NCBI GenBank assembly: GCA_018241685.1
Contig: JAFEDJ010000037.1
Location: 1 to 36,889, forward strand
DNA: 36,889 bases
Direction: 5' to 3'
DNA from: Pseudomonadota bacterium
GTDB taxonomy: Bacteria; Pseudomonadota; Gammaproteobacteria; Burkholderiales; Rhodocyclaceae
The position numbers and the translations under genes are program-made. Below are positions 24,559 through 33,385 of this stretch, one piece after another (the stretch's first letter is position 1; each line of letters starts with the position of its first letter). The notes beneath the pieces are model-generated. The model was not told the DNA's origin and did no database searches. It worked only from the letters and a program-made list of their open reading frames with translations.

Positions 24559-24581
24559 CAATGCGACGTCATGCCGCATTG
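24559..24581. promoter_or_regulatory. Small inverted repeat upstream of the mbnP-like gene
   Basis: CAATGCG (24559-24565) and CGCATTG (24575-24581) around a 9-base spacer, about 64 bases before the lipoprotein start and 17 bases after the DMT stop. It could be an operator for the copper-type operon or a weak terminator of the DMT gene; no T-run follows. Confidence 0.35.
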
Positions 24582-24644
24582 TCGATTCGCAACGCTCGCC
24601 AGAGAATCCCCGGCCATTCGACAACATGCCTAGAGGATTCTCAC

Positions 24645-26282
24645 ATGAGCAGACCGGCTATCCGTTTCGCATTGACCGCCATTTCCACCGCCCTCCTCTC
24701 CGCTTGCGGTGGCGGCGGAGGTGGAGGGGCCACCGCCACTACCTCACTCAGCGGGACGGTGGCCGATGGTTATCTGAAGGGTGCGACAGTGTGCCTCGAC
24801 GTCAATACCAACGGCCTGTGCGACAGCGGAGAACCGACTGCAACGACCACCGACGGCGGCAAGTACACCCTGTCCGGCGTGACGGCCGGCGACGAGACGA
24901 AGTACCCGGTGCTGGTCCTCGTGCCGGACAGCGCGGTCGATAGCGACAATCCCGGCAGTACCGTCGGCAAGGGCTACTTCCTGTCCAGCCCGGCCGGCAA
25001 GGGCGGCTTCGTCAGCCCGCTCACCACACTGATCCAGCAGAAGGTCGCCGCTGGCGCGACCGTCGAAGCGGCCGAAAACAGCGTCAAGGCACTGTTGGCC
25101 ATCAACGACAGCGCGGTCAGCCTGCTCAACGATTACGTAGCCGCCCAGGGCAACGCCGTCCAGACCGATGCCACCTCGGCCGGCCGCTTCGCCCGCGCCC
25201 ATGAAGCCGCCAAGGTCGTCGCCGCGTCCCTGCAGGCCGGCTACGACACGCTCAAGTCCGACACCAGCGCCAAGGCGGTGCACAAGGTCCTCCTCACCCA
25301 GGCCGAGGATGCCCTCACCGTCCAGGCGGCCACGTCCGCCGACACGGCAACCCCGACCTTCTCCACCACCGGCGTGATCGCCGCGGACAGCGCCAACACC
25401 CTGAAGGCGCGCGTCGCCTACGAGAAGTACGGCAGCACGGCTGCCACCCAGGCCGTCTCCATCGACTTCGACGTGACCGCCGGTGGCCAGACCGTCAGCT
25501 GCGGCGCCACCCTCACCGGCCTCGGCACCAAGGGCACCAGCGGCCAGCTCCGCGACCTGCGCTTCTACATCGCCAACGTGATGCTGATCGATGCCCAGGG
25601 CAACGCCGTGCCACTCAAGCTCGACGATAACGCCAACCAGTCCCGCGGCGTGGCGCTGGTGGACTTCGAGGACGCCACCGGCAAGTGCCCGACCAGCACC
25701 GGCACCGCCGCCACCTACAAGACCATCACCGGCAAGGTCGCGCCGGGCAACTACGTTGGCGTGGCGATGACCCTTGGTGTGCCGGTCCGCTCGGCCGACA
25801 CCGACAGGGTCGCCCTCAACCACAGCGACACCACAGCGGCCACCACCCCGGCGCTGCTGGGCAATTCGGCGATGGCCTGGTCCTGGCAGTCCGGCCGCAA
25901 GTTCAGCAAGATCGAGTTTGTGCCGGATGCGCCTATCGTGCGCCCCACCGGCACCACCACCGCCTGGAACGTCCACCTCGGCTCCACCGGCTGCAAGGGC
26001 GACCCCACCAAGGGCGTGGTGACCGCCTGCACCAACCCCAACCGCATGGACTTCTCCTTCGCGGCCTTCAACGCCGGCACGCAAAAGGTCGTTCTCGACC
26101 TGGCCGAGCTGTTCAAGTACTCGGACCTGTCCTACGACGGCGGCGGTGCGGCCGGCTGCATGTCCGGCACCACCGACCCGGAGTGCGCCGGCATCTTCCA
26201 GGCCCTGCAGATCGACCTGGCAAGCGGCCTGCCGATCAACGGCGGCGCAACCCAGCGCGTGTTCGTCGTGAAGAGCAAGTAA
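24645..26282 (+). CDS. MbnP-family copper-type lipoprotein with N-terminal extension
   Basis: A 545-residue exported lipoprotein: lipobox 'LLSAC' (C21), a glycine run, an all-beta carboxypeptidase-regulatory-like domain ('GTVADGYLKGATVCLDVNTNGLCDSGEP', about 35-90), a helical linker (about 125-225), then an MbnP domain (about 271-545). The MbnP signature is clear: 'LRDLRFYIANVMLID', 'VALVDFEDATGKC', 'MTLGVP', 'LNHSD', 'AMAWSWQSGRKF', 'NVHLGSTGC', 'CTNPNR'. It has six cysteines in this domain (286, 348, 450, 462, 505, 514) and Trp412/Trp414. In methanotrophs, partner MbnH converts an MbnP tryptophan to kynurenine, giving a high-affinity Cu(I) site. The start has GAGGA upstream. Two mbnH-like genes follow. 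The long N-terminal part is not in classical MbnP. Confidence 0.88.
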   Translation: MSRPAIRFALTAISTALLSACGGGGGGGATATTSLSGTVADGYLKGATVCLDVNTNGLCDSGEPTATTTDGGKYTLSGVTAGDETKYPVLVLVPDSAVDSDNPGSTVGKGYFLSSPAGKGGFVSPLTTLIQQKVAAGATVEAAENSVKALLAINDSAVSLLNDYVAAQGNAVQTDATSAGRFARAHEAAKVVAASLQAGYDTLKSDTSAKAVHKVLLTQAEDALTVQAATSADTATPTFSTTGVIAADSANTLKARVAYEKYGSTAATQAVSIDFDVTAGGQTVSCGATLTGLGTKGTSGQLRDLRFYIANVMLIDAQGNAVPLKLDDNANQSRGVALVDFEDATGKCPTSTGTAATYKTITGKVAPGNYVGVAMTLGVPVRSADTDRVALNHSDTTAATTPALLGNSAMAWSWQSGRKFSKIEFVPDAPIVRPTGTTTAWNVHLGSTGCKGDPTKGVVTACTNPNRMDFSFAAFNAGTQKVVLDLAELFKYSDLSYDGGGAAGCMSGTTDPECAGIFQALQIDLASGLPINGGATQRVFVVKSK

Positions 26283-26302
26283 GCCATCCGCCCAGCATCC
26301 CG

Positions 26303-27478
26303 ATGAAACGCCACGCCCCCGCCCGGGCGTGTGCCGCCGCCCTGCTCGCGAGCCTCGTGCTCGCCGGCTGTGGCGGCGGTGGCACGTCCACCACCGATAC
26401 CAGCCTTGCCACAAACACCGACGCGTCCTGGAACTGGAACCTGCCGGTGAACTTCGCCACACCGGCCGTGCCCGCCGACAACCCCATGTCGGAAGAGAAG
26501 TTCCAGCTCGGCCGGCGCCTGTTCTACGACACCCGCCTGTCTGGCAACGGCACCCAGGCCTGTGCGTCCTGCCACTTCCAGAACCTCGCCTTCACCGACG
26601 GCAAGGCCGTCTCCACCGGCTCCACGGGCCAGCTCACCGCGCGCGGCGCGATGCCCATCGCCAATTCGGCCTATCACCCGACCCTGACCTGGGCCAACCC
26701 GACGCTCACCTCCCTGGAAAAGCAGATGGAGGTGCCCCTCTACGGCACCAACCCGGTGGAACTGGGCATCAACGACGGCAACAAGGCCGCCGTGCTCCAG
26801 CGCTTCCAGGCCGACAGCGACTACGTGGGGCGCTTTGCCCGCGCCTTCCCCGGCGAGGCCGCCCCGCTCAACTTCACCAACGTCATCAAAGCCATCGCCA
26901 CCTTCGAGCGGGGCATGCTGTCCGGCGACTCCAGATACGACCGCTACCAGAAAGGGCAGGCCACCCTCAGCGCCGCCGAGGAACGCGGTCGGACCCTGTT
27001 CTTCGGCGAGAAGGCCGAGTGCTTCCATTGCCATGGCAGCTTCAACTTCAACGATCAGTTGCGCCACGCCGGTTCCCGTGAAGTGGAAACCCCCTTCCAC
27101 AACACCGGCCTCTACAACATCGACGGCAAGGGCGCCTACCCATCGCCCAACCGCGGCGTCTTCGAGATCACCGGCAAGGCCGAGGACATGGGCGCCTTCC
27201 GTGCCCAGAGCCTGCGCAACGTCGCGGTCACCGCGCCCTACATGCACGACGGCAGCCTTGCAAGCCTCGAAGAGGTGCTCGACTTCTACGCCGCCGGCGG
27301 CCGCAACCTGACCACCGGGCCTCACGCTGGCGACGGCCGCGCCAACCCGTACAAGAGCGACCTGATCTCGCGCATCGACCTCAATGCCCAAGAGAAGGCC
27401 GACCTGATCGCCTTCCTCAAGACCCTGACGGACGAGAGCCTGCTGACCAGCAGCCGTTTCGCCAACCCTTTCCAGTAA
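26303..27478 (+). CDS. Di-haem MbnH-family enzyme, lipoprotein form
   Basis: A 391-residue di-haem protein of the bacterial cytochrome c peroxidase/MauG superfamily, MbnH branch. The signal peptide has a lipobox 'LAGC' (C23). The two haem c sites are 'CASCH' (87-91) and 'CFHCH' (240-244). The 'QLGRRLFYDTRLSGNGTQACASCH' block, 'SLRNVAVTAPYMHDGS' and 'LIAFLKTLTDE' are typical. MbnH of methanotrophs uses H2O2 through a bis-Fe(IV) state to modify a tryptophan of MbnP. It begins 20 bases after the MbnP gene and the next paralogue begins 9 bases after its stop, so it is part of one operon. Its substrate is presumably the upstream lipoprotein. Confidence 0.88.
   Translation: MKRHAPARACAAALLASLVLAGCGGGGTSTTDTSLATNTDASWNWNLPVNFATPAVPADNPMSEEKFQLGRRLFYDTRLSGNGTQACASCHFQNLAFTDGKAVSTGSTGQLTARGAMPIANSAYHPTLTWANPTLTSLEKQMEVPLYGTNPVELGINDGNKAAVLQRFQADSDYVGRFARAFPGEAAPLNFTNVIKAIATFERGMLSGDSRYDRYQKGQATLSAAEERGRTLFFGEKAECFHCHGSFNFNDQLRHAGSREVETPFHNTGLYNIDGKGAYPSPNRGVFEITGKAEDMGAFRAQSLRNVAVTAPYMHDGSLASLEEVLDFYAAGGRNLTTGPHAGDGRANPYKSDLISRIDLNAQEKADLIAFLKTLTDESLLTSSRFANPFQ
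26468..26577 (+). repeat. Near-identical tract shared by the two mbnH-like genes, copy 1
   Basis: The first 74 bases are identical to 27620-27693 in the second mbnH-like gene, and the next 36 differ at three bases only. Outside this tract the two genes are clearly more different. It covers the N-terminal haem-domain motif through 'CASCH'. This looks like gene conversion or a recent exchange. Confidence 0.8.
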
Positions 27479-27487
27479 AGCCCGACC

Positions 27488-28630
27488 ATGCGCCACGCCT
27501 CCCTGATCGCCTCCGTCGCCCTGGCCGCGAGCATGCTCGCCGGCCTTGCGGCCGAACACGCACTGCAACCGCAGCCAGCCTGGCAGTGGTCCCTGCCCAG
27601 CTATCTCAAGCCGCCGCGAGTGCCCGCCGACAACCCCATGTCGGAAGAGAAGTTCCAGCTCGGCCGGCGCCTGTTCTACGACACCCGCCTGTCCGGCAAC
27701 GGCACCCAGGCCTGCGCCTCCTGCCACCTGCAGAAGCTCGCCTTCACCGACGGCAAGGCTGTCTCCACCGGCTCCACCGGCGAGACCACCGCCCGCAGTG
27801 CCCCGTCCATTGCCAACAGCGCCTGGTATCCCACGCTGACCTGGGCCAATTACTCCATCCTCGATCTCGAACGCCACATGCTCGTCCCCATGTTCGGCGA
27901 GAGCCCGGTGGAGCTCGGCATCAACGACAGCACCAAGGAAACGGTGCTGCAGCGCTTCCGCGCCGATCCGGACTACCGGACCCGCTTCGCCCGGGCCTTC
28001 GGCCCCGGCGGCGACGCCATCAGCTTCGCCCACCTGATCCAGGCCATCGCGGTGTTCCAGCGCGGCGTGGTGTCGGTGAATTCCCGCTACGACCGCTTCC
28101 TGCAGGGCAAGCTCCCCCTCAGCGACGCCGAAGCCCGTGGCCGCGCGCTGTTCTATTCGGACCGCGCCCAATGCGGCAACTGCCACAGCGGCTCCACCTT
28201 CAGCGACCAGTACGCCGACACCGGAACACGGACGGTCCAGACCCCATACCACAACACCGGCCTCTACAACCTCGACGGCCAGGGCGCCTACCCGGAAGAC
28301 AACCGCGGCATCCTCGAACTCTCCGGCCAGCCCCGCGACATGGGGCAGTTCCGCACGCCCAGCCTGCGCAACGTGGCTGTCACCGCCCCCTACATGCACG
28401 ACGGCAGCGTCCCCACGCTGGAAGCCGTGCTCGACCACTACGCCGCCCACGGCCGGCGCATCGCCGACGGCCCGCGCGCCGGCGACGGCAGCCGCAACCC
28501 GCTCAAGGACGCCCGGCTCGACCTCATCCGCCTGAACGCCGACGACAAAGCCGACCTGATCGCCTTTCTCAAGACCCTGACCGATGAAGACCTGCTCACC
28601 AATCCACGCTATGCCGACCCGTTCAAGTAG
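27488..28630 (+). CDS. Di-haem MbnH-family enzyme, soluble periplasmic form
   Basis: A 380-residue paralogue of the preceding protein, with a Sec signal peptide ending near 'LAGLAAEHA' and no lipobox. Haem sites are 'CASCH' (76-80) and 'CGNCH' (229-233). The conserved 'PHYMHDGS'-type region ('VAVTAPYMHDGS') and the tail 'LNADDKADLIAFLKTLTDEDLLTNPRYADPFK' match the first copy closely. One copy is membrane-tethered, the other soluble, so they may act at different places or on different partners. Start ATG at 27488, with no strong ribosome site. It overlaps the next gene by 20 bases. Confidence 0.87.
   Translation: MRHASLIASVALAASMLAGLAAEHALQPQPAWQWSLPSYLKPPRVPADNPMSEEKFQLGRRLFYDTRLSGNGTQACASCHLQKLAFTDGKAVSTGSTGETTARSAPSIANSAWYPTLTWANYSILDLERHMLVPMFGESPVELGINDSTKETVLQRFRADPDYRTRFARAFGPGGDAISFAHLIQAIAVFQRGVVSVNSRYDRFLQGKLPLSDAEARGRALFYSDRAQCGNCHSGSTFSDQYADTGTRTVQTPYHNTGLYNLDGQGAYPEDNRGILELSGQPRDMGQFRTPSLRNVAVTAPYMHDGSVPTLEAVLDHYAAHGRRIADGPRAGDGSRNPLKDARLDLIRLNADDKADLIAFLKTLTDEDLLTNPRYADPFK
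27620..27729 (+). repeat. Near-identical tract shared by the two mbnH-like genes, copy 2
   Basis: Second copy of the tract described at 26468-26577: 74 identical bases, then three differences in 36 bases, within otherwise divergent paralogues. Confidence 0.8.
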
Positions 28631-29810
28631 CCGCCTCGCCGCCCTCCTGCTCCTTCTGGCCGGCCCGGTCCACGCCCACGAGGCCCACGACGCCGACGGC
28701 GGCGAGCGACTCAGCGTCATCGGCGGCATCGGCCTGATGTCGCTGCACGCCGACGATCCCTACCCGCGCCCCCGCCTGCCCGGCGTACTCGAAGCCGGCA
28801 GCCCGCGGGCCGACGACCGCCGCGACGGCCTCGACTACGCCGAGATCGGCCTGCGCGCCCGCTTCACGGACCAGCTCCAGGGCTACCTCAAGATCGGCCA
28901 CCACGGCGGCCGCGATGCCCGCAACGAAACCGAGGAGGCCTGGCTGGACGCGCACACCGAACCGCTCACCGACCATCGGGCCAGCCTGCGAGCAGGCCGC
29001 CAACTCGTGCCGCTGGGACTGCTCAACCCGGTGCATGCCCACGCCTGGGACTTCGGCATCGCGCCGCTTGCCCTGCGCGCCGCGGTCAATGAGTCCTGGC
29101 GGGCCGACGGCTTCAGGGCCGACTGGAATCTTCCCGGTGGCTGGAGCGCCGGCCTCGGAGCCTGGCGCAACCAGGGCTTTCCGGGCGCCGACGCCGGCGG
29201 CCTCAAGCTCGTCACCGCACGCGGCGGCTGGCGCAACGACAGCCTGCGCATCGAGGCAGGCTACGCCAATGTGAATGCGGACGGCCGCGCCCTGCTGAGT
29301 ACCGGCAACATGGGCCACACCCACAGCGTTCCCAGCTGCACACGCATCGCCAGCGACCGGGTGTGCTTCTTCGGCACAGCCCAGCTCCTCACCCTGGCAA
29401 CCCGCTGGCAGCCAGCCGAGAGCCGTTACTGGATGGGCGGCGAATGGTGGATCAAGCGGGAAGACGGACGCCTCGACAGCATCAACGGCAGCCCCGCCTA
29501 CACCGGCACTCTCAACGGCGGCTGGCTGGACGCCGGCTGGCGCCCGGCTCAGGGCTGGGAGACCATCCTCCGCATCGAACGGGCGGTGGCACGGCACGAT
29601 CTCGTCGGCGCCAACGCCGGCCTGGTGGCCAACCAGTCGGGCATCGCCGATTCCGGCCACGCCCTGCGCGCCATCGGCGCGGTCGTCCAGTGGCGCCCCG
29701 CCGACGGCCACCGCCTGGCCGCCGAATGGCATCGGGAACAAGGCGGCGGGCCGACCAACAACGTCTATCTGCTGCGCTACCAGTTCCTCTTCGAGAAAGG
29801 CCTGTTCTGA
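28611..29810 (+). CDS. Outer-membrane beta-barrel protein of the MbnP/MbnH operon
   Basis: A 399-residue exported protein: signal peptide 'MPTRSSSRLAALLLLLAGPVHA', then a histidine/aspartate-rich N-terminus ('HEAHDAD'), then a barrel-like pattern of alternating strands ('GLDYAEIGLRARFTDQLQGYLKIGHHGG', 'WSAGLGAWRNQG', 'LRIEAGYANV', 'VYLLRYQFLFEKGLF', ending in Phe). This is consistent with a porin-like outer-membrane protein; the His-rich mature N-terminus may touch metals. I cannot name a family with certainty. An in-frame ATG at 28584 is possible, but the one at 28611 starts a clean signal peptide. It overlaps the mbnH-like gene and is the last gene of the operon, four bases from the convergent regulator gene. 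Confidence 0.7.
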   Translation: MPTRSSSRLAALLLLLAGPVHAHEAHDADGGERLSVIGGIGLMSLHADDPYPRPRLPGVLEAGSPRADDRRDGLDYAEIGLRARFTDQLQGYLKIGHHGGRDARNETEEAWLDAHTEPLTDHRASLRAGRQLVPLGLLNPVHAHAWDFGIAPLALRAAVNESWRADGFRADWNLPGGWSAGLGAWRNQGFPGADAGGLKLVTARGGWRNDSLRIEAGYANVNADGRALLSTGNMGHTHSVPSCTRIASDRVCFFGTAQLLTLATRWQPAESRYWMGGEWWIKREDGRLDSINGSPAYTGTLNGGWLDAGWRPAQGWETILRIERAVARHDLVGANAGLVANQSGIADSGHALRAIGAVVQWRPADGHRLAAEWHREQGGGPTNNVYLLRYQFLFEKGLF

Positions 29811-29814
29811 GGCT

Positions 29815-30435
29815 TCAAGCGCCCGGCACGCTCAGCCGCTCCACCATCCGCACCAGATCCGGCAGCCGGGTGACACCCATCTTCTGCATGATGTTGTGGC
29901 GGTGCACCTTCACCGTCATCTCGGACACCCCGAGTTCTGCCGCCGCTTGTTTGTTGAGGGCGCCCTTGACCATGAAGGTGATCACTTCGCGTTCGCGGGC
30001 GGTAAGGGAGTCGTAGCGGCGGCGGATCGCGCCGACTTCGCTTTCGTCCTTGTACGACGCCCGCGCGCGTTCGAGGGCGGCGTGGATGGCGTCGAGCAGG
30101 TCGTCGTCGCGGAAGGGCTTGGAGAGGAATTCAACGGCGCCCTTCTTCATTGCCAGCACGGCCATCGGAATGTCGCCGTGGCCGGTGATGAAGATGATCG
30201 GGATCGACAGGCAGTCCTGCGCGAGCCGCGTCTGCAGTTCCAGCCCGTTGAGGCCGGGCATGCGGATGTCGAGGATCAGGCAGGCCACGCCGGGCGGGCG
30301 CTGCGCCGCCAGAAAGTCCTCGGCCGAGGAAAAGGTTTCGACCGGCAAGCCGACCGAGCGGATGAGGCTGCTCAACGCCTCCCGCACCGACAGGTCGTCA
30401 TCGACCACGTACACGCGTTCTGGGCTGTCCACCAT
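29815..30435 (-). CDS. Response regulator, TodT/TutB-like (REC-LuxR)
   Basis: A 206-residue two-component response regulator: receiver domain with acidic pocket D12-D14 and phospho-acceptor D56 ('LILDIRMPG'), Thr in 'FITGHGD', Lys in 'LSKPF', and a C-terminal LuxR/NarL-type helix-turn-helix ('LTAREREVITFMVKGALNKQAAAELGVSEMTVKVHRHNIMQKMG'). The length equals that of TodT. Start ATG at 30435 with GGAGA upstream; the frame is open further but not conserved. It lies 17 bases after the TodS-like kinase gene. It probably activates the monooxygenase operon located upstream on the same strand. TodT-type regulators answer to toluene and related hydrocarbons. Confidence 0.88.
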   Translation of the reverse strand: MVDSPERVYVVDDDLSVREALSSLIRSVGLPVETFSSAEDFLAAQRPPGVACLILDIRMPGLNGLELQTRLAQDCLSIPIIFITGHGDIPMAVLAMKKGAVEFLSKPFRDDDLLDAIHAALERARASYKDESEVGAIRRRYDSLTAREREVITFMVKGALNKQAAAELGVSEMTVKVHRHNIMQKMGVTRLPDLVRMVERLSVPGA

Positions 30436-30452
30436 GCTGTCTCCGTGTGTCT

Positions 30453-33362
30453 TCAATTGTCGGGGATCGTGAAGCGGAAGCAGGCGCCCGGCCCGGCGCT
30501 GCGCTCCAGCCACAGACGGCCGCCGTGGTTCTCGACGATGCCGCGGCTGATCGCCAGCCCCATGCCGAGGCCGTCCTGCTTGGTGGTGTAGAAGGCGTCG
30601 AAGAGCTTGGCCTCCACGCCTTCGGGCACGCCTGGGCCGCTGTCCTGCACCGAGAATTGCAGCCCGCCGGCCGACGCCGGCTCGACGCGGATCTGCAGCA
30701 GGCGCTCGCGACCGGGCAGGTCACGCATGGCATCCACCGCATTGACGATCAGATTGAGGATCACCTGCTGCAATTGCACCGCGTCGGCGATCAGGCACGG
30801 CGTGGGTACGGGCAGTTCAACGCGCACCTGCACGCCGGCCTCGACGAGCATGGCCTGCAGCATCTGCAGGAGCTCGTCGAGCATGCGCGCCACATCCACC
30901 GGCTCGCGGCGGATCTCGCCGGCGCGCAGGAAGCCGCGGATGCGCGAGATCACCGAGCCGGCCAGGCTGGCGTCCCGATTGACCCGCTGCAGCGCGGCCT
31001 CCACTTCGCCGAGGTCCGGCGCCGGCCGGGCCAGCCAGCGCAGCGCGGCCTGGCTGTTGGTGATCACCGCCGACAGGGGCTGATTGATCTCGTGGGCGAT
31101 GGAGGCCACCAGCTCGCCCATCGCGGTGAAGCGCGCCACCCGGGCCAGCTCGCCGCGGGTCGCCGCCAGCGAGCGTTCCGCCTCCATGCGCAGCGTGACG
31201 TCCTCGACGATCACCGCCAGCATCGGCCCGTCTTGCGCCATGGCCGGGATGCGCGACGCGCACACGTTGGCCCACAGGTAGCCGCCGTCCTTCTTCTCGT
31301 AGCGCTTCTGGGTCTTGTAGCCGGGCAGCTCGCCGTCGAACAGGCCATACACGTTGCGCTGGGCGGTCGCCCGCTCGGACGGCTCGGTGATCTCGATCAG
31401 CGACACACCGACGATCTCGTCGGCACCGTAGCCGAGCATGCGCTGCAGCGCCGGGTTGGCCGACAAGATGCGCCCCTCCCGGTCGGCCAGCGCGATGCCC
31501 ACCGCGGTGTTCTCGTAGAGGCCGAGCCAGCGCCGGTCGGACACCTGCAGCGCGGTGAAGCTGCGTTGCAGGGTCTTGCGGCTCTCGACCAGCCCCGAGG
31601 TGAGTTCGAGGATGTCCGAGGCCTGGGAGTTGAGCTCCCGCTGCAGGATGTCCACGGTGCGCTTCACCGTCACCAGGTTACGCGCGCGGGCACACAGCTC
31701 CTGGGCCGAGAAAGGCTTGATCAGGTAATCCTGCACCAGGTTCTCGAGGAGGTTGGAGCGCAGCGCGTCGTCGGCCCGCGCCGACAGCACCAGCACCGGC
31801 ACGTTCGGGTAGTCCGGCAGCTCGGCCAGCGCCCGCACGAAGCGTTCGCCGTCCCAGCGCGGCATCATCAGGTCGGTAACGATCAGGTCCGGCGGATCGG
31901 CCACCGCCGCCTCAAAGGCCGCCTCCCCGTCCTCGCGCAGGATCACGTTGTACTCGCCCGACAACACGTCATGCAGGAAGAGGCGCAAATCCAGATTGTC
32001 CTCGGCCACCAGCACCTTCGGCTTGCCCGGCTGGAAGGTGCCTGGGTGGAAAGTCTCCTCGTCGGGCAAGGACAGCCCCGCAGCAGGGGACGGCACAGCT
32101 TCCGCCGCGAGCAGCCCCTCGCGCCCCGCACCCGCACGCACAAAGGCGCCATCCGGCGCGCGGGCCGGCAGTTCCACCTGAAAGCACGCGCCGCCGCCCG
32201 GCGCATCGACCACCACCACCGTCCCCCGGTGCAGCTCGACGAACTCCTTGACGATGTTGAGCCCCAGCCCGCTGCCCCCCGCGCCGAGGCCTTCACGCCC
32301 CTGGGTGAAGCGGTCGAAGATATGCTGCTTCATCTCGTCCGGCACACCCGGCCCGGTGTCCTGCACGCTGATCAGCACACGGCCACCGGACAGGTGCTCG
32401 AAGCTGCAGGCGATGCGCCCACCCGGCGGCGTGAACTTGAAGGCGTTGGACAACAGGTTCTCCACCACGCGGGCGAACTTGGCCCGGTCCACGTCAGCGT
32501 AAAGCTCGTCCTCGCCGCGCAGGCTGAAGCTGATGTGGCGGTCCTCCACCGCCGCGTCGAAGCCGGCGGCGATCTCACGCACCAGCGCCACCAGGTTGGC
32601 CTGCACGTAGGCCATCGGCATCCGGTCGGCATCGATGCGGGCCAGGTCGAGCAGGTTGTTAACCTGCTGCAGCAGGGAGCGCGCGTTGCGCTGGATCGTG
32701 GCCAGGCGAAAGCGCTCCCGCTCGCCGAGGGCGGCGCCCTCGTGGATCAGCTGCTCCACCGGGCCGAGGATCAGGGCCAGCGGCGTGCGCAGCTCGTGGC
32801 TCACGTTGGCGAAGAAGCGGGTCTTGTAGCCGTCGAGTTCTTTCAGACGCTCCAGTGCCGCCTGCAGTTCGCCGTTCTTGCGCGACAGCTCGGCGCTGCC
32901 GGCGATCTTCTCGGTGATGTTGCGCCCTTCCGGCAGCAGGAAGGCCACCTGCCCGGCGTCGTCGAGGATGGGCGTCAGCGAGAAGTCGATGACGATGGTG
33001 CGGCTGCCGTGCTGGTCGCCGAACACCTCGAAGTCGCAGCGCACGAAGCGGCCCGTGCGGGCCTCCTCGATCATCTCGCGCACCCGCTGGCGCACCTCTT
33101 CCGACACCTCCCACCAGCGCGCCTGCCAGAAGGGCTTGCCGATCACGTCTTCCAGCGCCAGGCCGGCCCCGTCCAGCGCCGCCTGGTTGATCTCCAGCAC
33201 ATTGCCGTCCAGGTCCAGCAAACCCAGAAACTGGTACATGGAATCGAGAATGATCCGTGCCATCTTCTGCCGGCGTACGTCCCGCGCATCACCGGCCTCG
33301 ATGACGACCCCGCGCACCGAGGTCTGCCGGGCCACCCTACAAATCTTGTCGTCGGGATTCAT
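30453..33362 (-). CDS. TodS/TmoS/TutC-like double histidine kinase sensor
   Basis: A 969-residue cytosolic hybrid kinase with the order PAS (about 35-150), histidine kinase 1 (H189 in 'NVSHELRTP', ATPase to about 400), receiver (D497 in 'VTDLMMPRWDG'), PAS (about 612-725), histidine kinase 2 (H757 in 'SIAHEINQP', ATPase with 'GLGMGLAISRG'). TodS of Pseudomonas has the same order with H190, D500 and H760, so the match is close. TodS senses toluene-type hydrocarbons through its first PAS domain and passes phosphate by relay to TodT. No membrane helix is seen. Start ATG at 33362 with GAGAGGA upstream; a TTG at 33377 is less likely. Gene lies between the FadL-like channel and the TodT-like regulator. 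Confidence 0.9.
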   Translation of the reverse strand: MNPDDKICRVARQTSVRGVVIEAGDARDVRRQKMARIILDSMYQFLGLLDLDGNVLEINQAALDGAGLALEDVIGKPFWQARWWEVSEEVRQRVREMIEEARTGRFVRCDFEVFGDQHGSRTIVIDFSLTPILDDAGQVAFLLPEGRNITEKIAGSAELSRKNGELQAALERLKELDGYKTRFFANVSHELRTPLALILGPVEQLIHEGAALGERERFRLATIQRNARSLLQQVNNLLDLARIDADRMPMAYVQANLVALVREIAAGFDAAVEDRHISFSLRGEDELYADVDRAKFARVVENLLSNAFKFTPPGGRIACSFEHLSGGRVLISVQDTGPGVPDEMKQHIFDRFTQGREGLGAGGSGLGLNIVKEFVELHRGTVVVVDAPGGGACFQVELPARAPDGAFVRAGAGREGLLAAEAVPSPAAGLSLPDEETFHPGTFQPGKPKVLVAEDNLDLRLFLHDVLSGEYNVILREDGEAAFEAAVADPPDLIVTDLMMPRWDGERFVRALAELPDYPNVPVLVLSARADDALRSNLLENLVQDYLIKPFSAQELCARARNLVTVKRTVDILQRELNSQASDILELTSGLVESRKTLQRSFTALQVSDRRWLGLYENTAVGIALADREGRILSANPALQRMLGYGADEIVGVSLIEITEPSERATAQRNVYGLFDGELPGYKTQKRYEKKDGGYLWANVCASRIPAMAQDGPMLAVIVEDVTLRMEAERSLAATRGELARVARFTAMGELVASIAHEINQPLSAVITNSQAALRWLARPAPDLGEVEAALQRVNRDASLAGSVISRIRGFLRAGEIRREPVDVARMLDELLQMLQAMLVEAGVQVRVELPVPTPCLIADAVQLQQVILNLIVNAVDAMRDLPGRERLLQIRVEPASAGGLQFSVQDSGPGVPEGVEAKLFDAFYTTKQDGLGMGLAISRGIVENHGGRLWLERSAGPGACFRFTIPDN

Positions 33363-33385
33363 CCCGTCCTCTCCCAATGCGGACA

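Noticed and set aside
24541..24644. Possible single stray unit of the 21-bp array (shared TGCGACGTCA and ACAACATGCC words)
   Set aside because: Only short words match those at 18695-18712 and no 21-base spacing is present, so chance is a sufficient explanation.
24744..26462. 572-codon open frame on the minus strand
   Set aside because: It is antisense to the MbnP-family lipoprotein, which has a lipobox and family motifs.
26132..28729. 865-codon open frame on the minus strand
   Set aside because: It is a shadow of the two di-haem genes; its repeated Gly/Val/Ala-rich blocks mirror the duplicated motifs on the plus strand.
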